A stretch of DNA of 64,000 bases from assembly GCF_000971475.1 (NCBI RefSeq), contig NZ_DF967563.1:72823-136822 (forward strand), in the 5' to 3' direction. This DNA is from Sulfuricella sp. T08 (lineage in GTDB: Bacteria; Pseudomonadota; Gammaproteobacteria; Burkholderiales; Sulfuricellaceae). The notes beneath the pieces were generated by a model. That model saw only the letters and a list, made by a program, of their open reading frames with translations, did not search any database and had not been told where the DNA came from. The position numbers and the translations under genes are program-made. Positions 47,791 through 57,505 of this stretch are shown one piece after another. Numbering within the stretch: the first letter of the stretch is position 1; each line of letters starts with the position of its first letter.

Positions 47791-48776
47791 CAGCCGCCGG
47801 TCAGCGACATGAAGCGAACTACCTGACCCGGTTTTTCGCGGAATTCGTGGCGCTGGGGTTTGAGTTCGATAGCTGCGCGGATTGCGGCCGCCAAGTCATC
47901 GTCCGTAGCGCCGGCACGCAGCAGGGGGCGCAGCGCCAGGCTTTCGTCCTGGCCCAGGCACATGTACAACGTGCCATCAACCGATAACCGGACACGGTTG
48001 CAGGTATCGCAGAAATGCTGCGACATCGGGGTGATGAAGCCGACGGTGAAGGCGCCATCCGGGGATTTCAGGTAGCGTGCCGGGCCGCCGCCGGCCATCA
48101 CGCCGTCGATCAGTCCGAAGCGCTGCTGCAAGCGCGCCTTGACGGGCTGAAGGTCAAGATATTGCGCGTTCCTGCCGGTTTCGCCCATCGGCATGGTTTC
48201 GATCATGCGCAGGGTGAAGTCGTGCTGGATGCAGAACGCCACCATGTCGTCGATTTCGTCGTCGTTCACGCCGGCCATGACGACCATGTTGATCTTGATC
48301 GGGGCAAAGCCGGCTTCCTTTGCGGCCATCAATCCTGCCAGGACCTGATCGAGGCAATCTCGCCGCACGATCTGGCTGAAGCGTTCCGGATTGAGGGAAT
48401 CCAGGCTGACATTGAGGCGGGATATTTTCGCTTTTTTGAGTTCTACAGCATGCTTGGCAAGCTGGGTGGCGTTGGTGCTGAGAGAGAGATCCTTGACGCC
48501 ATCGATGGCGCTCAGGCGGCGCGCCAGATCAGGCAGGTTGCGGCGCGTCAAGGGCTCTCCGCCGGTCAGCCTGATCTTGCTGACCCCGAGGCGGGCAAAT
48601 GCACTAATCACACGTTCGATTTCGTCAAAGCTGAGCCATAGTTCGGGCTCCTCGAAACCCTTGAAGCCTTCCGGGATACAATAGGTGCAGCGCAGGTCGC
48701 AGCGGTCGGTGACCGACAGGCGCAGATACTCGACGCGTCTGCCGAAACGATCTTGCAAGATGGGTTCGTTGGCCAT
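47790..48776 (-). CDS. moaA: GTP 3',8-cyclase MoaA (radical SAM)
   Basis: MoaA starts molybdopterin synthesis by rearranging GTP. The 328-residue enzyme has the radical SAM cluster motif CDLRCTYCIPEGF (C26, C30, C33 region) and the second C-terminal cluster in FCDTCNRVRLSVDG plus a downstream cysteine in YMCLGQDE. The C-terminal GG required for activity is the final SLTGG. It lies apart from the mobB-moeA-moaD-moaE block, and moaC was not seen. Confidence 0.96.
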   Translation of the reverse strand: MANEPILQDRFGRRVEYLRLSVTDRCDLRCTYCIPEGFKGFEEPELWLSFDEIERVISAFARLGVSKIRLTGGEPLTRRNLPDLARRLSAIDGVKDLSLSTNATQLAKHAVELKKAKISRLNVSLDSLNPERFSQIVRRDCLDQVLAGLMAAKEAGFAPIKINMVVMAGVNDDEIDDMVAFCIQHDFTLRMIETMPMGETGRNAQYLDLQPVKARLQQRFGLIDGVMAGGGPARYLKSPDGAFTVGFITPMSQHFCDTCNRVRLSVDGTLYMCLGQDESLALRPLLRAGATDDDLAAAIRAAIELKPQRHEFREKPGQVVRFMSLTGG

Positions 48777-48898
48777 GATGGTTTTTTGAAGATTACAAAC
48801 ACTATTCGAAACGATATCCTTATCCTATTTTTAACGCGAAGCAATAGGTGAATCGTGGTATTTCCTAGAAACCAGGATAAATTAAGTGAAGGCGGGAT

Positions 48899-49549
48899 AT
48901 GGAAATAACAAATAATTCAGTATTTTCAACTGATTGCATGAAATGCTCGAGATTGGCAGGATTTCTGGAGCAGGTGCGCAGCGATTATCCCGAATACCAC
49001 GCCAGGCCAGTGCCGCCGTTTGGTGTCGAGGATCCGAATTTGCTGATCGTCGGCCTGGCACCGGGTATGCACGGGGCCAACCGCACCGGCAGGCCGTTTA
49101 CCGGGGATTTCGCGGGCATATTGCTGTATCGGACGCTGCATAAGTATGGTTTCGCCAGCGCACCGGATTCGGTCAGCGTGGAGGATGGACTGGAATTGAT
49201 CGACTGTCGCATAACCAATGCGGTCAAATGTCTGCCGCCGCAAAACAAGCCGGAGCCTGCCGAAATCAGGCAGTGCAACGGCTATCTAGGTGGGGAAATC
49301 GCCGGTCTGGGTGAGGGGTCCGCGATACTCGCGCTGGGCACGATCGCCCACCAGGCGGTGCTGCGCGCGCTGGGACTCAAGCTCAAGGATTTTTCCTTCG
49401 GCCATGGTGCGGTGCATATACTTCCCCGGGGAATGACGCTGTACGACAGCTATCATTGCAGTCGCTATAATACTCAGACCCGACGGCTTACCGCGGAAAT
49501 GTTCGAGTCCGTGTTCGCCAATATCCGCAACAACTTGCCAAGGAACTGA
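48899..49549 (+). CDS. Type-5 uracil-DNA glycosylase (UDGb-like)
   Basis: A 216-residue Fe-S uracil-DNA glycosylase. The N-terminal C13-x2-C16 (STDCMKCSRLAGFL) and later cysteines can hold a [4Fe-4S] cluster. Motif 1 is GLAPGMHGANRTGRPFTGD (residues 52-70), the type-5 form without the polar Asp/Asn of other UDG families. Motif 3 is HCSRYNTQTRRL. It removes uracil and hypoxanthine-type lesions from DNA. It is followed by a small tautomerase and uvrC, so two repair genes lie close together. Confidence 0.88.
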   Translation: MEITNNSVFSTDCMKCSRLAGFLEQVRSDYPEYHARPVPPFGVEDPNLLIVGLAPGMHGANRTGRPFTGDFAGILLYRTLHKYGFASAPDSVSVEDGLELIDCRITNAVKCLPPQNKPEPAEIRQCNGYLGGEIAGLGEGSAILALGTIAHQAVLRALGLKLKDFSFGHGAVHILPRGMTLYDSYHCSRYNTQTRRLTAEMFESVFANIRNNLPRN

Positions 49550-49550
49550 T

Positions 49551-49736
49551 ATGCCTTACGTCAATATCCGCATCGCCGGTACGCTCACCCGCGAGCAGAA
49601 GCAGAAAATCGCCGAGGAAGTCACCGACACCCTGGAACGTATCGCCAACAAGCCCAGGTCCTATACGGTCATCTCCTTCGATGAGATGCCCTACGAAAAC
49701 TGGGCTTTTGCGGGTGAACTGCTCGACGCCAGTTGA
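49551..49736 (+). CDS. 4-oxalocrotonate tautomerase-family protein
   Basis: A 61-residue tautomerase-fold protein with the catalytic Pro directly after Met ([28 protein letters not shown]). The hallmark Pro1 and the size fit the 4-OT family. The substrate is unknown, as no aromatic degradation genes are nearby. It lies one base after the UDG gene, and its stop overlaps the uvrC start, so it is part of a small operon. Confidence 0.9.
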   Translation: MPYVNIRIAGTLTREQKQKIAEEVTDTLERIANKPRSYTVISFDEMPYENWAFAGELLDAS

Positions 49737-51538
49737 CCTTGTTCGACTCCAAGCCCTTCATCACCGGCCTGCCCCATCTACCTGGGGTGTACCGCATGCT
49801 CAATGCGGGCGGAGAGGTGATCTACGTCGGCAAGGCGCGCGATCTCAAGAAACGGGTCTCCTCCTATTTTCAGAAAACCACGCTAGCGCCACGCACCGGA
49901 TTGATGGTGTCGCAGATAGCCCAAGTCGAGACCACCGTCACGCGCACCGAAGGCGAGGCGCTGCTGCTGGAAAACAACCTGATCAAGGCGCTGGCTCCCC
50001 GCTACAACGTTCTGTTCCGCGATGACAAATCCTATCCCTACATCATGCTGAGCGGCCACCGCTACCCGCGGCTGGGGTATTTTCGCGGCACGCCCGATAA
50101 GAAGAACCGGTATTTCGGGCCGTTCCCCAATGCCGGGGCGGTTCGGGAAAGCATGCAATTGCTTCAGAAGGTATTCCGGCTTCGCACCTGCGAGGACAGC
50201 GTTTTCAACAATCGTACACGTCCGTGCCTGCTTTACCAGATCAATCGATGCACTGCGCCCTGCGTCGGCTTGATTAGCGCTGAAGACTATCATCAGGATT
50301 TGAAGGAGGCGGGGCTGTTCCTGGAAGGCAAGGAGCAGCAGGTGCTGGAGCGTCTGGAAGCGGCCATGCAGGCGGCTGCGGAGGCGCAACGCTACGAGGC
50401 GGCGGCGGTGCTGCGCGATCAGGTTCTGGCCTTGCGCACGATACAGGAAAAGCAGTTCGTCAGCGGCGAGAGTGGCCTGGATGCGGACGTGGTTGCCTGC
50501 GTTGCGGTGGAAGGTGTGGTTTGCGTCAATCTGGTGATGATCCGGGGGGGCAGGCATTTGGGCGACAAAAGCTTCTTCCCGAAAAATGCCGACGAGTGCG
50601 ATGCGGTCACCGCGCTGGAGGCTTTTCTGGCGCAGCATTATATTGGCCGCTCTGTGCCGCCCCTGATCATCGTCAGCGAAAAGCTTGACGACGCCATGCT
50701 GGCGGCGCTGCTTACCGAGCAGGCTAAACGAAAAATTCAGATCAGTGCCACGCCTATCGGTGAGCGGCGGGTATGGCTGAGGATGGCGCTGGAAAACGCG
50801 CGGATTGCGATTACGCAGCGGCTCAGCCAGCAATCTACCCAGGAGGCGCGGCTGCAGGCGCTGATCCAGGCGCTAGATCTGCCGGAGGGGACAAAGCGCG
50901 TCGAGTGCTTCGACATCAGTCATACCATGGGGGAGGCGACTGTGGCGTCGTGCGTGGTGTACGATAATTATGCCATGCAGAATGGCGAGTACCGGCGCTA
51001 CAACATTAGCGGGATCACGCCGGGGGATGATTATGCCGCCATGCGCGACGTACTGACGCGCCGCTACCGCAAGATTGCGGCAGGCGAGGGCAGCATGCCT
51101 GATCTGATTCTGATCGACGGCGGCAAGGGACAGCTGACGGTGGCCGAAGAGGTGATGGCAGAGGTAGGGTTGAGCGATGTCCGCCTGATCGGCGTGGCGA
51201 AAGGGGCGGAGCGCAAGGCGGGATTGGAGCAGCTGATTTTTCCGGGCGACGAAAAGGCGCTACAATTGCCTGCAGATCATATCGGGCTGCATTTGATCCA
51301 GCAGATCCGCGACGAGGCGCACCGCTTCGCCATCACCGGACACCGGGCGCGGCGCGGCAAGGCACGCCTGCATTCGTCGCTGGAGGACATCGGCGGTGTG
51401 GGGGCGAAACGGCGGCAGAAATTGCTGGCTCGTTTCGGTGGCTTGAAAGGCGTACAAGCTGCTAGCGTGGATGAATTGGCCCAGGTTGAGGGGATTAGCC
51501 AGACGCTGGCGGAAAAAATTTACCAGGGACTCCATTAG
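49733..51538 (+). CDS. uvrC: Excinuclease ABC subunit C
   Basis: UvrC makes both incisions in nucleotide excision repair. The 601-residue protein has the GIY-YIG domain ([32 protein letters not shown]), the UVR motif near residue 205 ([30 protein letters not shown] region), the RNase H-like 3' half ([22 protein letters not shown]) and C-terminal helix-hairpin-helix repeats. Start is TTG (49733, or two codons later) overlapping the tautomerase stop. It ends at the pgsA start. Confidence 0.97.
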   Translation: MTLFDSKPFITGLPHLPGVYRMLNAGGEVIYVGKARDLKKRVSSYFQKTTLAPRTGLMVSQIAQVETTVTRTEGEALLLENNLIKALAPRYNVLFRDDKSYPYIMLSGHRYPRLGYFRGTPDKKNRYFGPFPNAGAVRESMQLLQKVFRLRTCEDSVFNNRTRPCLLYQINRCTAPCVGLISAEDYHQDLKEAGLFLEGKEQQVLERLEAAMQAAAEAQRYEAAAVLRDQVLALRTIQEKQFVSGESGLDADVVACVAVEGVVCVNLVMIRGGRHLGDKSFFPKNADECDAVTALEAFLAQHYIGRSVPPLIIVSEKLDDAMLAALLTEQAKRKIQISATPIGERRVWLRMALENARIAITQRLSQQSTQEARLQALIQALDLPEGTKRVECFDISHTMGEATVASCVVYDNYAMQNGEYRRYNISGITPGDDYAAMRDVLTRRYRKIAAGEGSMPDLILIDGGKGQLTVAEEVMAEVGLSDVRLIGVAKGAERKAGLEQLIFPGDEKALQLPADHIGLHLIQQIRDEAHRFAITGHRARRGKARLHSSLEDIGGVGAKRRQKLLARFGGLKGVQAASVDELAQVEGISQTLAEKIYQGLH

Positions 51539-52110
51539 TGCCACTGAATATTCCAAACTTGCTGACCTGGCTGCGTATCCTGTTGATTCCAGTGTTTGCG
51601 GCCGTATTCTACCTGCCGGCCACATGGCTCCAACCTCAGTGGGTCAACATCACCGCGACATTGATTTTTGCCGTCGCGGCTGTGACTGACTGGCTCGACG
51701 GCTACTTGGCCCGCGTACTAAATCAAACTTCCGTTTTCGGCGCTTTTCTTGATCCTGTGGCGGACAAGTTGATGGTGGCGGCGGCCTTGATCATTCTGGT
51801 GAAACTCGGGCACGTAGATGCGTGGATCGCGCTGGTGATCGTGGGTCGGGAAATCACCATCTCCGCGTTGCGTGAATGGATGGCTGGGGTCGGTCAGGGT
51901 AAAAGCGTGGCGGTTTCGTTCATCGGCAAGCTTAAAACCACCGCACAAATGGTGGCGATTCTGCTGCTTCTGTATCATGACCCGGTATTACAGGTTATCG
52001 ACACCCATGTTTGGGGAACCTGGCTGATTTATATTGCGGCAATTTTGACTTTATGGTCAATGGGTTATTATCTCAAGAAGGCTGCACCGCAGGTGCATGA
52101 AGGAAAGTGA
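51538..52110 (+). CDS. pgsA: CDP-diacylglycerol-glycerol-3-phosphate 3-phosphatidyltransferase
   Basis: PgsA makes phosphatidylglycerol phosphate, the precursor of phosphatidylglycerol and cardiolipin. The 190-residue protein is an inner-membrane CDP-alcohol phosphatidyltransferase with about five helices and the motif [27 protein letters not shown] (D-G-x2-A-R-x8-G-x3-D-x3-D). It begins with GTG at the uvrC stop, the uvrC-pgsA order that is conserved in gammaproteobacteria. It precedes a tRNA gene pair, again as in E. coli. Confidence 0.97.
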   Translation: MPLNIPNLLTWLRILLIPVFAAVFYLPATWLQPQWVNITATLIFAVAAVTDWLDGYLARVLNQTSVFGAFLDPVADKLMVAAALIILVKLGHVDAWIALVIVGREITISALREWMAGVGQGKSVAVSFIGKLKTTAQMVAILLLLYHDPVLQVIDTHVWGTWLIYIAAILTLWSMGYYLKKAAPQVHEGK

Positions 52111-52123
52111 ATGTCACTCTGTC

Positions 52124-52151
52124 TTGACATCGGTTTCAAAATCGCTAAAAT
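52124..52151 (+). promoter_or_regulatory. tRNA-Gly/tRNA-Cys promoter
   Basis: TTGACA (52124-52129) and TAAAAT (52146-52151) with a 16-base spacer, 15 bases before the tRNA-Gly 5' end. A strong sigma-70 match for a stable RNA operon. Confidence 0.75.
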
Positions 52152-52166
52152 AGCGGCTTCTTAATT

Positions 52167-52242
52167 GCGGGAATAGCTCAGTTGGTAGAGCACAACCTTG
52201 CCAAGGTTGGGGTCGAGAGTTCGAGTCTCTTTTCCCGCTCCA
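52167..52242 (+). tRNA. glyW: tRNA-Gly (GCC)
   Basis: A 76-base cloverleaf. GCGGGAA pairs with TTCCCGC, the D arm contains AGCTCAGTTGGTAGAGC, the anticodon loop TTGCCAA has GCC at 52200-52202, and the T arm GAGAGTTCGAGTCTC is followed by an encoded CCA (52240-52242). Followed by a hairpin and then tRNA-Cys. E. coli glyW-cysT has the same order next to pgsA. Confidence 0.97.
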
Positions 52243-52248
52243 GATTCC

Positions 52249-52274
52249 AAGGGAAAGCAAACGCTTTCCCTTTT
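52249..52274 (+). terminator. Hairpin with T-run between the two tRNA genes
   Basis: AAGGGAAAGC (52249-52258) pairs with GCTTTCCCTT (52263-52272) over an AAAC loop, with TTTT at 52271-52274. It can end the tRNA-Gly transcript or be a processing signal before tRNA-Cys, 38 bases further on. Confidence 0.6.
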
Positions 52275-52312
52275 CAGTTCCTCAGCACGTTTTTGTGCGC
52301 TCCTGTTCCAGC

Positions 52313-52386
52313 GGCGGGGTAGCAAAGTGGTTATGCAGCGGCCTGCAAAGCCGTCTACGCCGGTTCGATTCCGACCCCCGCCTCCA
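52313..52386 (+). tRNA. cysT: tRNA-Cys (GCA)
   Basis: A 74-base cloverleaf. GGCGGGG pairs with CCCCGCC, discriminator T at 52383 as required for tRNA-Cys, anticodon GCA at 52345-52347 in CTGCAAA, T arm CCGGTTCGATTCCGA-like, and encoded CCA (52384-52386). Confidence 0.96.
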
Positions 52387-52736
52387 TCAAACCACTTTCG
52401 TGACAAACTTCCGTCGCCATTTTGGCGAAGTAATTTCCATTTCAGTGATTTTCCCGCTTGGCCTTCATTTCGGCAGCATTGCTGATGCGGTGTTCAGGCC
52501 ATTTTGAAGCACCGTCAAAACAAGGGTCGCACTGCTACAAAATTAGTTTTATAATCCTTCAGGTTAATGTCATTGGAAGATATCGATATTCGAGAATATC
52601 CTTTCAATAAACAGGCATAAGCAGGACTCCAAATTCCTAAAACAATGAGGCGCAGCCGAAATTGTTTCTACCCCAGCTCGGACGTCGCACCGTTATATAA
52701 AAATATTCTGTTTAAATTGCGGACTATCTTCTACCC
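52387..52736. other. Intergenic region tRNA-Cys to prsK
   Basis: About 350 bases. TCGCCA (52414-52419) and TGGCGA (52423-52428) form a small hairpin that may end the tRNA transcript. A 16-bp palindrome, GATATTC-GA-GAATATC (52585-52600), could be a regulator site for prsK. I found no sigma-54 -24/-12 element, no third tRNA and no coding frame here. Confidence 0.4.
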
Positions 52737-54851
52737 ATGTTGACCAGCATTAGCGTAATCAGCTATACCGCAGCTGCTTTGGCATATCTGGTCCTGTTCG
52801 GGCTATCGCTGACCAGCTGGCGCGGGCGTATGCCGGGAAAATTGCTGACGCTTGCCTGTCTGGCTTCCGCGCTTTGGTCTGGCGTGGTCGCCTACCATGC
52901 CTCTCACGGATACCAGTCCACGCTCGGTTCGGATCTCCTGGAGGTCCTGCGCAATGGAATCTGGACATTTTTCCTGCTGACCTTGCTGGGTCCTTTCAGG
53001 CAGGTCGAGGGCCAGTCCTTCAGTAGTGTGAGACCGGTCATGGTGGTTCTTGCCGGTTTCTATCTCTTTCTCTTTCTCGGATTGTTCTATTCATATACCA
53101 ACTCCTATGCTGTTTCCGGCTTTCCCCTGGGAGCAATGGGTTTCCTGACCGGCATTGTTGGGCGGGTAATGATGGCGATTATCGGTATCGCTCTGGTGGA
53201 ACAGCTTTACCGGAATGCACCTCCCAACGAACGCTGGGGGATCATGTTTCTATGCCTTGGGGTCGGCGGTGCGTTCGCCTACGATTTTTACCTGTACAGT
53301 GAAGCCATGGTGTTCGGGCGAGTGGACGTCGGCCTCTGGAATGCACGGGGGGTGGTCAATGTTCTGGTCGTTCCCCTCGTGGCCATCTCTGCAACGCGAG
53401 ACCCGAACTGGTCGCTGAATATTTCCATATCTCGCCAGATCATCCTGAGTTCCACCGCATTGTTTGGCGCCGGCGTATATTTGATGGCCATTGCCGCAGC
53501 GGGTTACTACATTCGCAACTTTGGCGGAAACTGGGGAACGGTTCTGCAGGTGGCTTTTTTGTTCGGCGCGTTGGTTTTGCTATTTCTGGTGTGGTTTTCC
53601 AGAAGGTTGCGTTCCTGGCTCAGGGTTTTTATCAGCAAACATTTCTTTAGCTACAACTATGACTACCGGGAGGAATGGCTGCGATTTACCCGTACACTTT
53701 CCGATGGCCGGCATGGACTGGGCGAACGTACCATCCAGGCCGTCGCGGATTTGGTGGAAAGCCCCGGCGGAGCCCTGTGGATCAGCAAGGAATCCGGCAA
53801 TTGTGAACTCCTGGTGCACTGGAATATGCCCAAGGCCAGCGGGGTCGAGCCGTTGAACAGCGCTTTTTGCCATTTTCTCGAGAGCAAGCATTGGGTGATC
53901 GACTTGCAGGATTACTCTCTTCACCCTGAAAGATATGCCAAGCTGGTTATTCCTCAATGGTTGAGCGCCATTCCCAAGGCGAGTCTGGTGATTCCGCTGA
54001 TTCATTACGGGAGACTGTTTGGTTTTGTGGTGCTGGTCCAGCCCAGGAGCAGAATCAAATTGAACTGGGAGGTAAACGACCTGCTCAAGATCGCAGGCTG
54101 CCAGGCTGCAAGCCATCTCGCGCAGCAGGAAGCGGATAATTCACTGTTGGTGGCGCGTCAGTTTGCCTCTTTCAATCGCATGTCCACCTTTGTGGTGCAT
54201 GATCTGAAAAACCTGGTTACCCAATTGGCGCTGCTGCTTTCCAATGCCGCTGAACACAAGAGCAAACCGGAATTCCAGAAAGATATGGTCGAGACTCTGG
54301 AGCATTCCGTTCATAAAATGACGGGGCTCCTTGAGAAGATAAACGAGTGCTCTCTGAAATTGAGAAGCGGCGAGTCCATGAATGAGGAGTCCACCCCGAT
54401 TCCCATGGACAAGTTGTTGCAGCATGCCGTGGTAGCTCACTCTGCCTCCAAGCCGAAGCCAGATCTCGAGATACTGGATGGCAGTCTGGAGGTCCAGGCT
54501 AACTGGACGCGCCTTGAACGGGTGATCGGGCATCTCATCCAGAATGCCATCGAGGCCACCCCCAAGGATGGACAGGTGCTGGTTCGTTTGTCCAGGGTGG
54601 AAGACGCCGCGATAGTCGAGGTCAGGGATACCGGGCATGGCATGAGCGATGAGTTCATCCGTGAGCGGTTGTTCAAGCCTTTCGACTCCACCAAGGAGAC
54701 GGGTATGGGGATAGGCGTGTTTGAAATCCGTGAGTATGTACGCGAACTGGAAGGCCATCTTGAGGTCGCCAGTCAGCTGTCAAACGGCACCACTTTTCGC
54801 GTGATCCTGCCGCTGCATTTCCAGGATCAGGCTGTTGCCCAACCCGCATAG
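52737..54851 (+). CDS. prsK: PEP-CTERM system histidine kinase PrsK
   Basis: A 704-residue membrane histidine kinase. About eight hydrophobic helices fill residues 1-290, followed by a GAF-like domain (about 315-465). The dimerisation/phosphoacceptor box contains H488 (FVVHDLKNLVTQLALLLSNA), and the HATPase domain has IQNAIEATPKDGQ, VRDTGHGM and GMGIGVFEIREY. The unusual H-box and the prsR neighbour identify PrsK. The pair controls RpoN-dependent genes for PEP-CTERM proteins and exopolysaccharide-associated functions. prsR starts 18 bases later. Confidence 0.92.
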   Translation: MLTSISVISYTAAALAYLVLFGLSLTSWRGRMPGKLLTLACLASALWSGVVAYHASHGYQSTLGSDLLEVLRNGIWTFFLLTLLGPFRQVEGQSFSSVRPVMVVLAGFYLFLFLGLFYSYTNSYAVSGFPLGAMGFLTGIVGRVMMAIIGIALVEQLYRNAPPNERWGIMFLCLGVGGAFAYDFYLYSEAMVFGRVDVGLWNARGVVNVLVVPLVAISATRDPNWSLNISISRQIILSSTALFGAGVYLMAIAAAGYYIRNFGGNWGTVLQVAFLFGALVLLFLVWFSRRLRSWLRVFISKHFFSYNYDYREEWLRFTRTLSDGRHGLGERTIQAVADLVESPGGALWISKESGNCELLVHWNMPKASGVEPLNSAFCHFLESKHWVIDLQDYSLHPERYAKLVIPQWLSAIPKASLVIPLIHYGRLFGFVVLVQPRSRIKLNWEVNDLLKIAGCQAASHLAQQEADNSLLVARQFASFNRMSTFVVHDLKNLVTQLALLLSNAAEHKSKPEFQKDMVETLEHSVHKMTGLLEKINECSLKLRSGESMNEESTPIPMDKLLQHAVVAHSASKPKPDLEILDGSLEVQANWTRLERVIGHLIQNAIEATPKDGQVLVRLSRVEDAAIVEVRDTGHGMSDEFIRERLFKPFDSTKETGMGIGVFEIREYVRELEGHLEVASQLSNGTTFRVILPLHFQDQAVAQPA

Positions 54852-54869
54852 TGACTCAAGAGGAAACCG

Positions 54870-56222
54870 GTGAGCGAAGATAAACAAAAGCTGCTTATTG
54901 TCGAAGATGACCCCGGCCTGCAGAAACAGTTGCGCTGGAGCTTTGACGCATATGAAGTGCTGGTGGCGGGGGATCGAGAAAGCGCGCTTGCGCTGATTCG
55001 GCGTCATGAGCCGGCTGTGGTCACGATGGACCTGGGGCTTCCCCCTGATCCTGATGGCGCCTCGGAGGGCTTTGCCACCCTCGAACAGATATTGGCTCTC
55101 GCACCGGATACCAAGGTAATCGTCCTCACCGGCCAGCATGATCATACCAATGCGGTGAAGGCTATCAGCATGGGTGCTTACGATTTCAATCAAAAACCCT
55201 TTGATCCCGAGATGCTGGGCCTGATTATCAAAAGGGCCTTCTACCTGCATGCACTGCAGCAGGACAACCGCCGGATGCATCAATCCACGGTCGAGTCCCC
55301 TCTGTCCGGCATTATCAGCAGGGATCCCGGCATGGCCAAGGTATGCCGCAACGTGGAGAAAGTGGCGCCATCGAATGCCACGGTCATGATGCTGGGCGAG
55401 AGTGGTACAGGCAAGGAAGTGCTGGTGAAAGCATTGCACCAATTGAGTACGCGGCACGAGAAGCGCCTCATGGCAATCAACTGTGCTGCGATCCCCGAGC
55501 ACCTCCTGGAAAGCGAGTTGTTTGGTTACGAAAAGGGAGCCTTTACCGGAGCCGCCAAGCAGACCCTGGGAAAAATTGAGTGCGCCGACGGAGGTACATT
55601 CTTCCTGGATGAAGTGGGTGACCTGCCCATGCCATTGCAGGCGAAACTATTGCGTTTCCTGCAGGAAAGGGTGATAGAAAGAGTGGGTGGGCGCACAGAG
55701 ATTCCCGTGGATGTCCGCATCGTCTGTGCGACGCACCAGAAACTGAAGGATCTGATTGAGACGGGTCGTTTCCGGGAAGACCTCTATTATCGCTTGAGCG
55801 AGATTGTGGTCATGATCCCCCCGTTGCGGGATCGGATGGGTGATCCAACGATGCTGGCGCATCACTTCAAAAACAAGTTCTGCGAACAGAATGGCCGTCC
55901 CTCAATGACCTTTAGCACGGATGCGCTGGTCGCGATAGCCAACTACGATTGGCCGGGCAACGTGCGGGAAATGGAAAATTGCGTCAAGCGCGCCGTCATC
56001 ATGGCGGATGCCTCCCAGATTTCCGGGGAGGATCTTGGATTGCCGAGTGATCTAGGCGCCCCAATCAATCTGCGCCAAGTGCGTGAAGAGGCTGAATACA
56101 AGGCCCTGGTGAAGGTGCTGGCGAGTGCGGAAGGCAATATTGTCAAAGCGGCCGAATTGCTAGGCGTCAGCCGTCCCACCCTGTATGACCTGATGAACCG
56201 TCATGGGCTCAAGCAAGGTTAA
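54870..56222 (+). CDS. prsR: PEP-CTERM system sigma-54 response regulator PrsR
   Basis: A 450-residue NtrC-type activator. The receiver has phospho-acceptor D54 (VVTMDLGLPP), D9/D10 in LIVEDD, and a slightly longer loop (PPDPDGASEGF) typical of PrsR. The AAA+ domain has Walker A GESGTGKEV (about 172-180), GAFTGA at 223-228 for sigma-54 contact and the R-finger block, and the C-terminal Fis-type helix-turn-helix is NIVKAAELLGVSRPTLYDLMNRHGL. GTG start with GAGGA upstream. Co-transcribed with prsK. Confidence 0.94.
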   Translation: MSEDKQKLLIVEDDPGLQKQLRWSFDAYEVLVAGDRESALALIRRHEPAVVTMDLGLPPDPDGASEGFATLEQILALAPDTKVIVLTGQHDHTNAVKAISMGAYDFNQKPFDPEMLGLIIKRAFYLHALQQDNRRMHQSTVESPLSGIISRDPGMAKVCRNVEKVAPSNATVMMLGESGTGKEVLVKALHQLSTRHEKRLMAINCAAIPEHLLESELFGYEKGAFTGAAKQTLGKIECADGGTFFLDEVGDLPMPLQAKLLRFLQERVIERVGGRTEIPVDVRIVCATHQKLKDLIETGRFREDLYYRLSEIVVMIPPLRDRMGDPTMLAHHFKNKFCEQNGRPSMTFSTDALVAIANYDWPGNVREMENCVKRAVIMADASQISGEDLGLPSDLGAPINLRQVREEAEYKALVKVLASAEGNIVKAAELLGVSRPTLYDLMNRHGLKQG

Positions 56223-56255
56223 TGGCGGGAACAGATTCCTCCCGTGGCAGGCAGA

Positions 56256-56347
56256 CCCCCCTTTTTAAAAGGGGGAGGCAAAGGTTGAAGCCAACTTGGG
56301 CTGCTCGCGGGTTTATCGGTGCCTTTGGGTCACTAACCCCATATTAA
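56256..56347. repeat. GGGGAGGC repeat, copy A
   Basis: Begins with CCCCCCTTTTT / AAAAGGGGG (56256-56275), which forms a palindrome, then continues for about 70 bases. The latter part is similar (roughly two-thirds identical by eye) to 61412-61498: both contain GGGGAGGC, AGCC, CTTGG, GGTATTGTCGG/GGTTTATCGG and GCCTTTG in the same order. It lies downstream of prsR and converges with the TPR gene. Confidence 0.6.
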
Positions 56348-56367
56348 TGCCGTGGTGATTCAACCCA

Positions 56368-57357
56368 CTACTCGCTGCCCTCCGTATCGCAAATTTTAGC
56401 CAGCTCATCCAGCGCGCGTGGATGGTCCGGAATCCGTTCCAGGACTTTCTGGCAGCATGCTTTCGCCTCTTCAAGGTTGTTGCGATTGCGATGAATTCTG
56501 GCAAGGCCGAGTAGCGCATAGGGGTCGAAACCGACTTTCAGGCTGCGCTGGAAATGGTGCTGCGCTTCCTCGATGTTGCCCGTATTGAACAGTGCATCGC
56601 CGGCGCGGGTGTTGAGACGCTGGTTGTCGGGGTCTTTTTCCAGTGCCTTGGCCCACCACAAACTACCTTCGGTATGATCCTCCTGGCCGCGCGAGCAGTT
56701 GGCCAGACCATATAAAGCGACTGGATTCTCAATGTCGATGTCGAGTGCAGATTTGAAATAACGCGCTGCCTGCGCGTAGTTCGCCAACAGTTGATGAAGT
56801 TCGCCCGCCATCAGTAACGCTTTCAGGTGCGAGGCATCAAGGGAAAGCAGCTGCTCGAAGCAGGACAGTGCTTTGGTATTTTCCCCAATCTTGTAATACA
56901 GCAACCCCACGCCCAGCAGTGCGGCCTTGTCCTGGGCGCCATACTGCAGCGCCTTGTTGCAATAAATTTCCGCCTCGGCCGTGTTGTTCAGCTTCATGTA
57001 TGAATCCGCCAGTCGTGCCATCACCTGCGCGTCACCACTGTTGCCCTCAAGATAGCGCAGCCAGTAAGGAATGGCCTTCTCCGGACGTTCCAGACCGCGA
57101 TAGGCATCGCCTATTCCCCTCAGGGCGAACTTGTTGACAGGATCCTGTGCCAGCGCTTTGTCGTAATAGCTGATTGCGTCAGCAAATTTTCTGAGCGCAG
57201 AGTAAAGGTTGCCCAGGCCAACCAGTACATACTTGTTGTGATTGTCGAGCGCAAGCGCATCCCGGAAATGCTTCTCGGCCTCCCAGAACATTCTTTTGCG
57301 GAGCAGATCGTACCCGCGCTTGGAGAGTTCAACGATTGATTGGTTATTTGACATCAT
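56368..57357 (-). CDS. Tetratricopeptide repeat protein
   Basis: A 329-residue protein consisting almost wholly of TPR units (about nine), without signal peptide or membrane segment. Examples are AEKHFRDALALDNHNKYVLV and ADAISYYDKALAQDPVNKFA, later AQAARYFKSALDIDIENPVA. Such a solenoid is a protein-binding scaffold. It lies convergent to prsKR and upstream of the PEP-CTERM gene, so a link with exopolysaccharide/PEP-CTERM biology is possible, but there is no direct evidence. Confidence 0.88.
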   Translation of the reverse strand: MMSNNQSIVELSKRGYDLLRKRMFWEAEKHFRDALALDNHNKYVLVGLGNLYSALRKFADAISYYDKALAQDPVNKFALRGIGDAYRGLERPEKAIPYWLRYLEGNSGDAQVMARLADSYMKLNNTAEAEIYCNKALQYGAQDKAALLGVGLLYYKIGENTKALSCFEQLLSLDASHLKALLMAGELHQLLANYAQAARYFKSALDIDIENPVALYGLANCSRGQEDHTEGSLWWAKALEKDPDNQRLNTRAGDALFNTGNIEEAQHHFQRSLKVGFDPYALLGLARIHRNRNNLEEAKACCQKVLERIPDHPRALDELAKICDTEGSE

Positions 57358-57453
57358 TTTCTGTTGACCGTGTTTATGCTGGTACTGGGTCGATTATAAC
57401 GGCGTTGCCGCTGAATATGCGCATTCTGTCCGGATGTGTTGCAAGTTGGAATG

Positions 57454-57478
57454 AAAAACCCCGCTCTGCGGCGGGGTT
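57454..57478 (-). terminator. Terminator of the PEP-CTERM gene
   Basis: On the minus strand AACCCCGC (57478-57471) pairs with GCGGGGTT (57464-57457), followed by TTTC. It lies 28 bases past the stop of the PEP-CTERM gene. Confidence 0.8.
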
Positions 57479-57505
57479 GGAGCAGGTGAAACACTGTTTT
57501 TGTTA

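Noticed and set aside
56223-56300. CCCCCCTTTTTAAAAGGGGG as a classical terminator of prsR
   Set aside because: Stem composition is possible, but there is no T-run after it and it forms the edge of a dispersed repeat, so it was listed as a repeat only.
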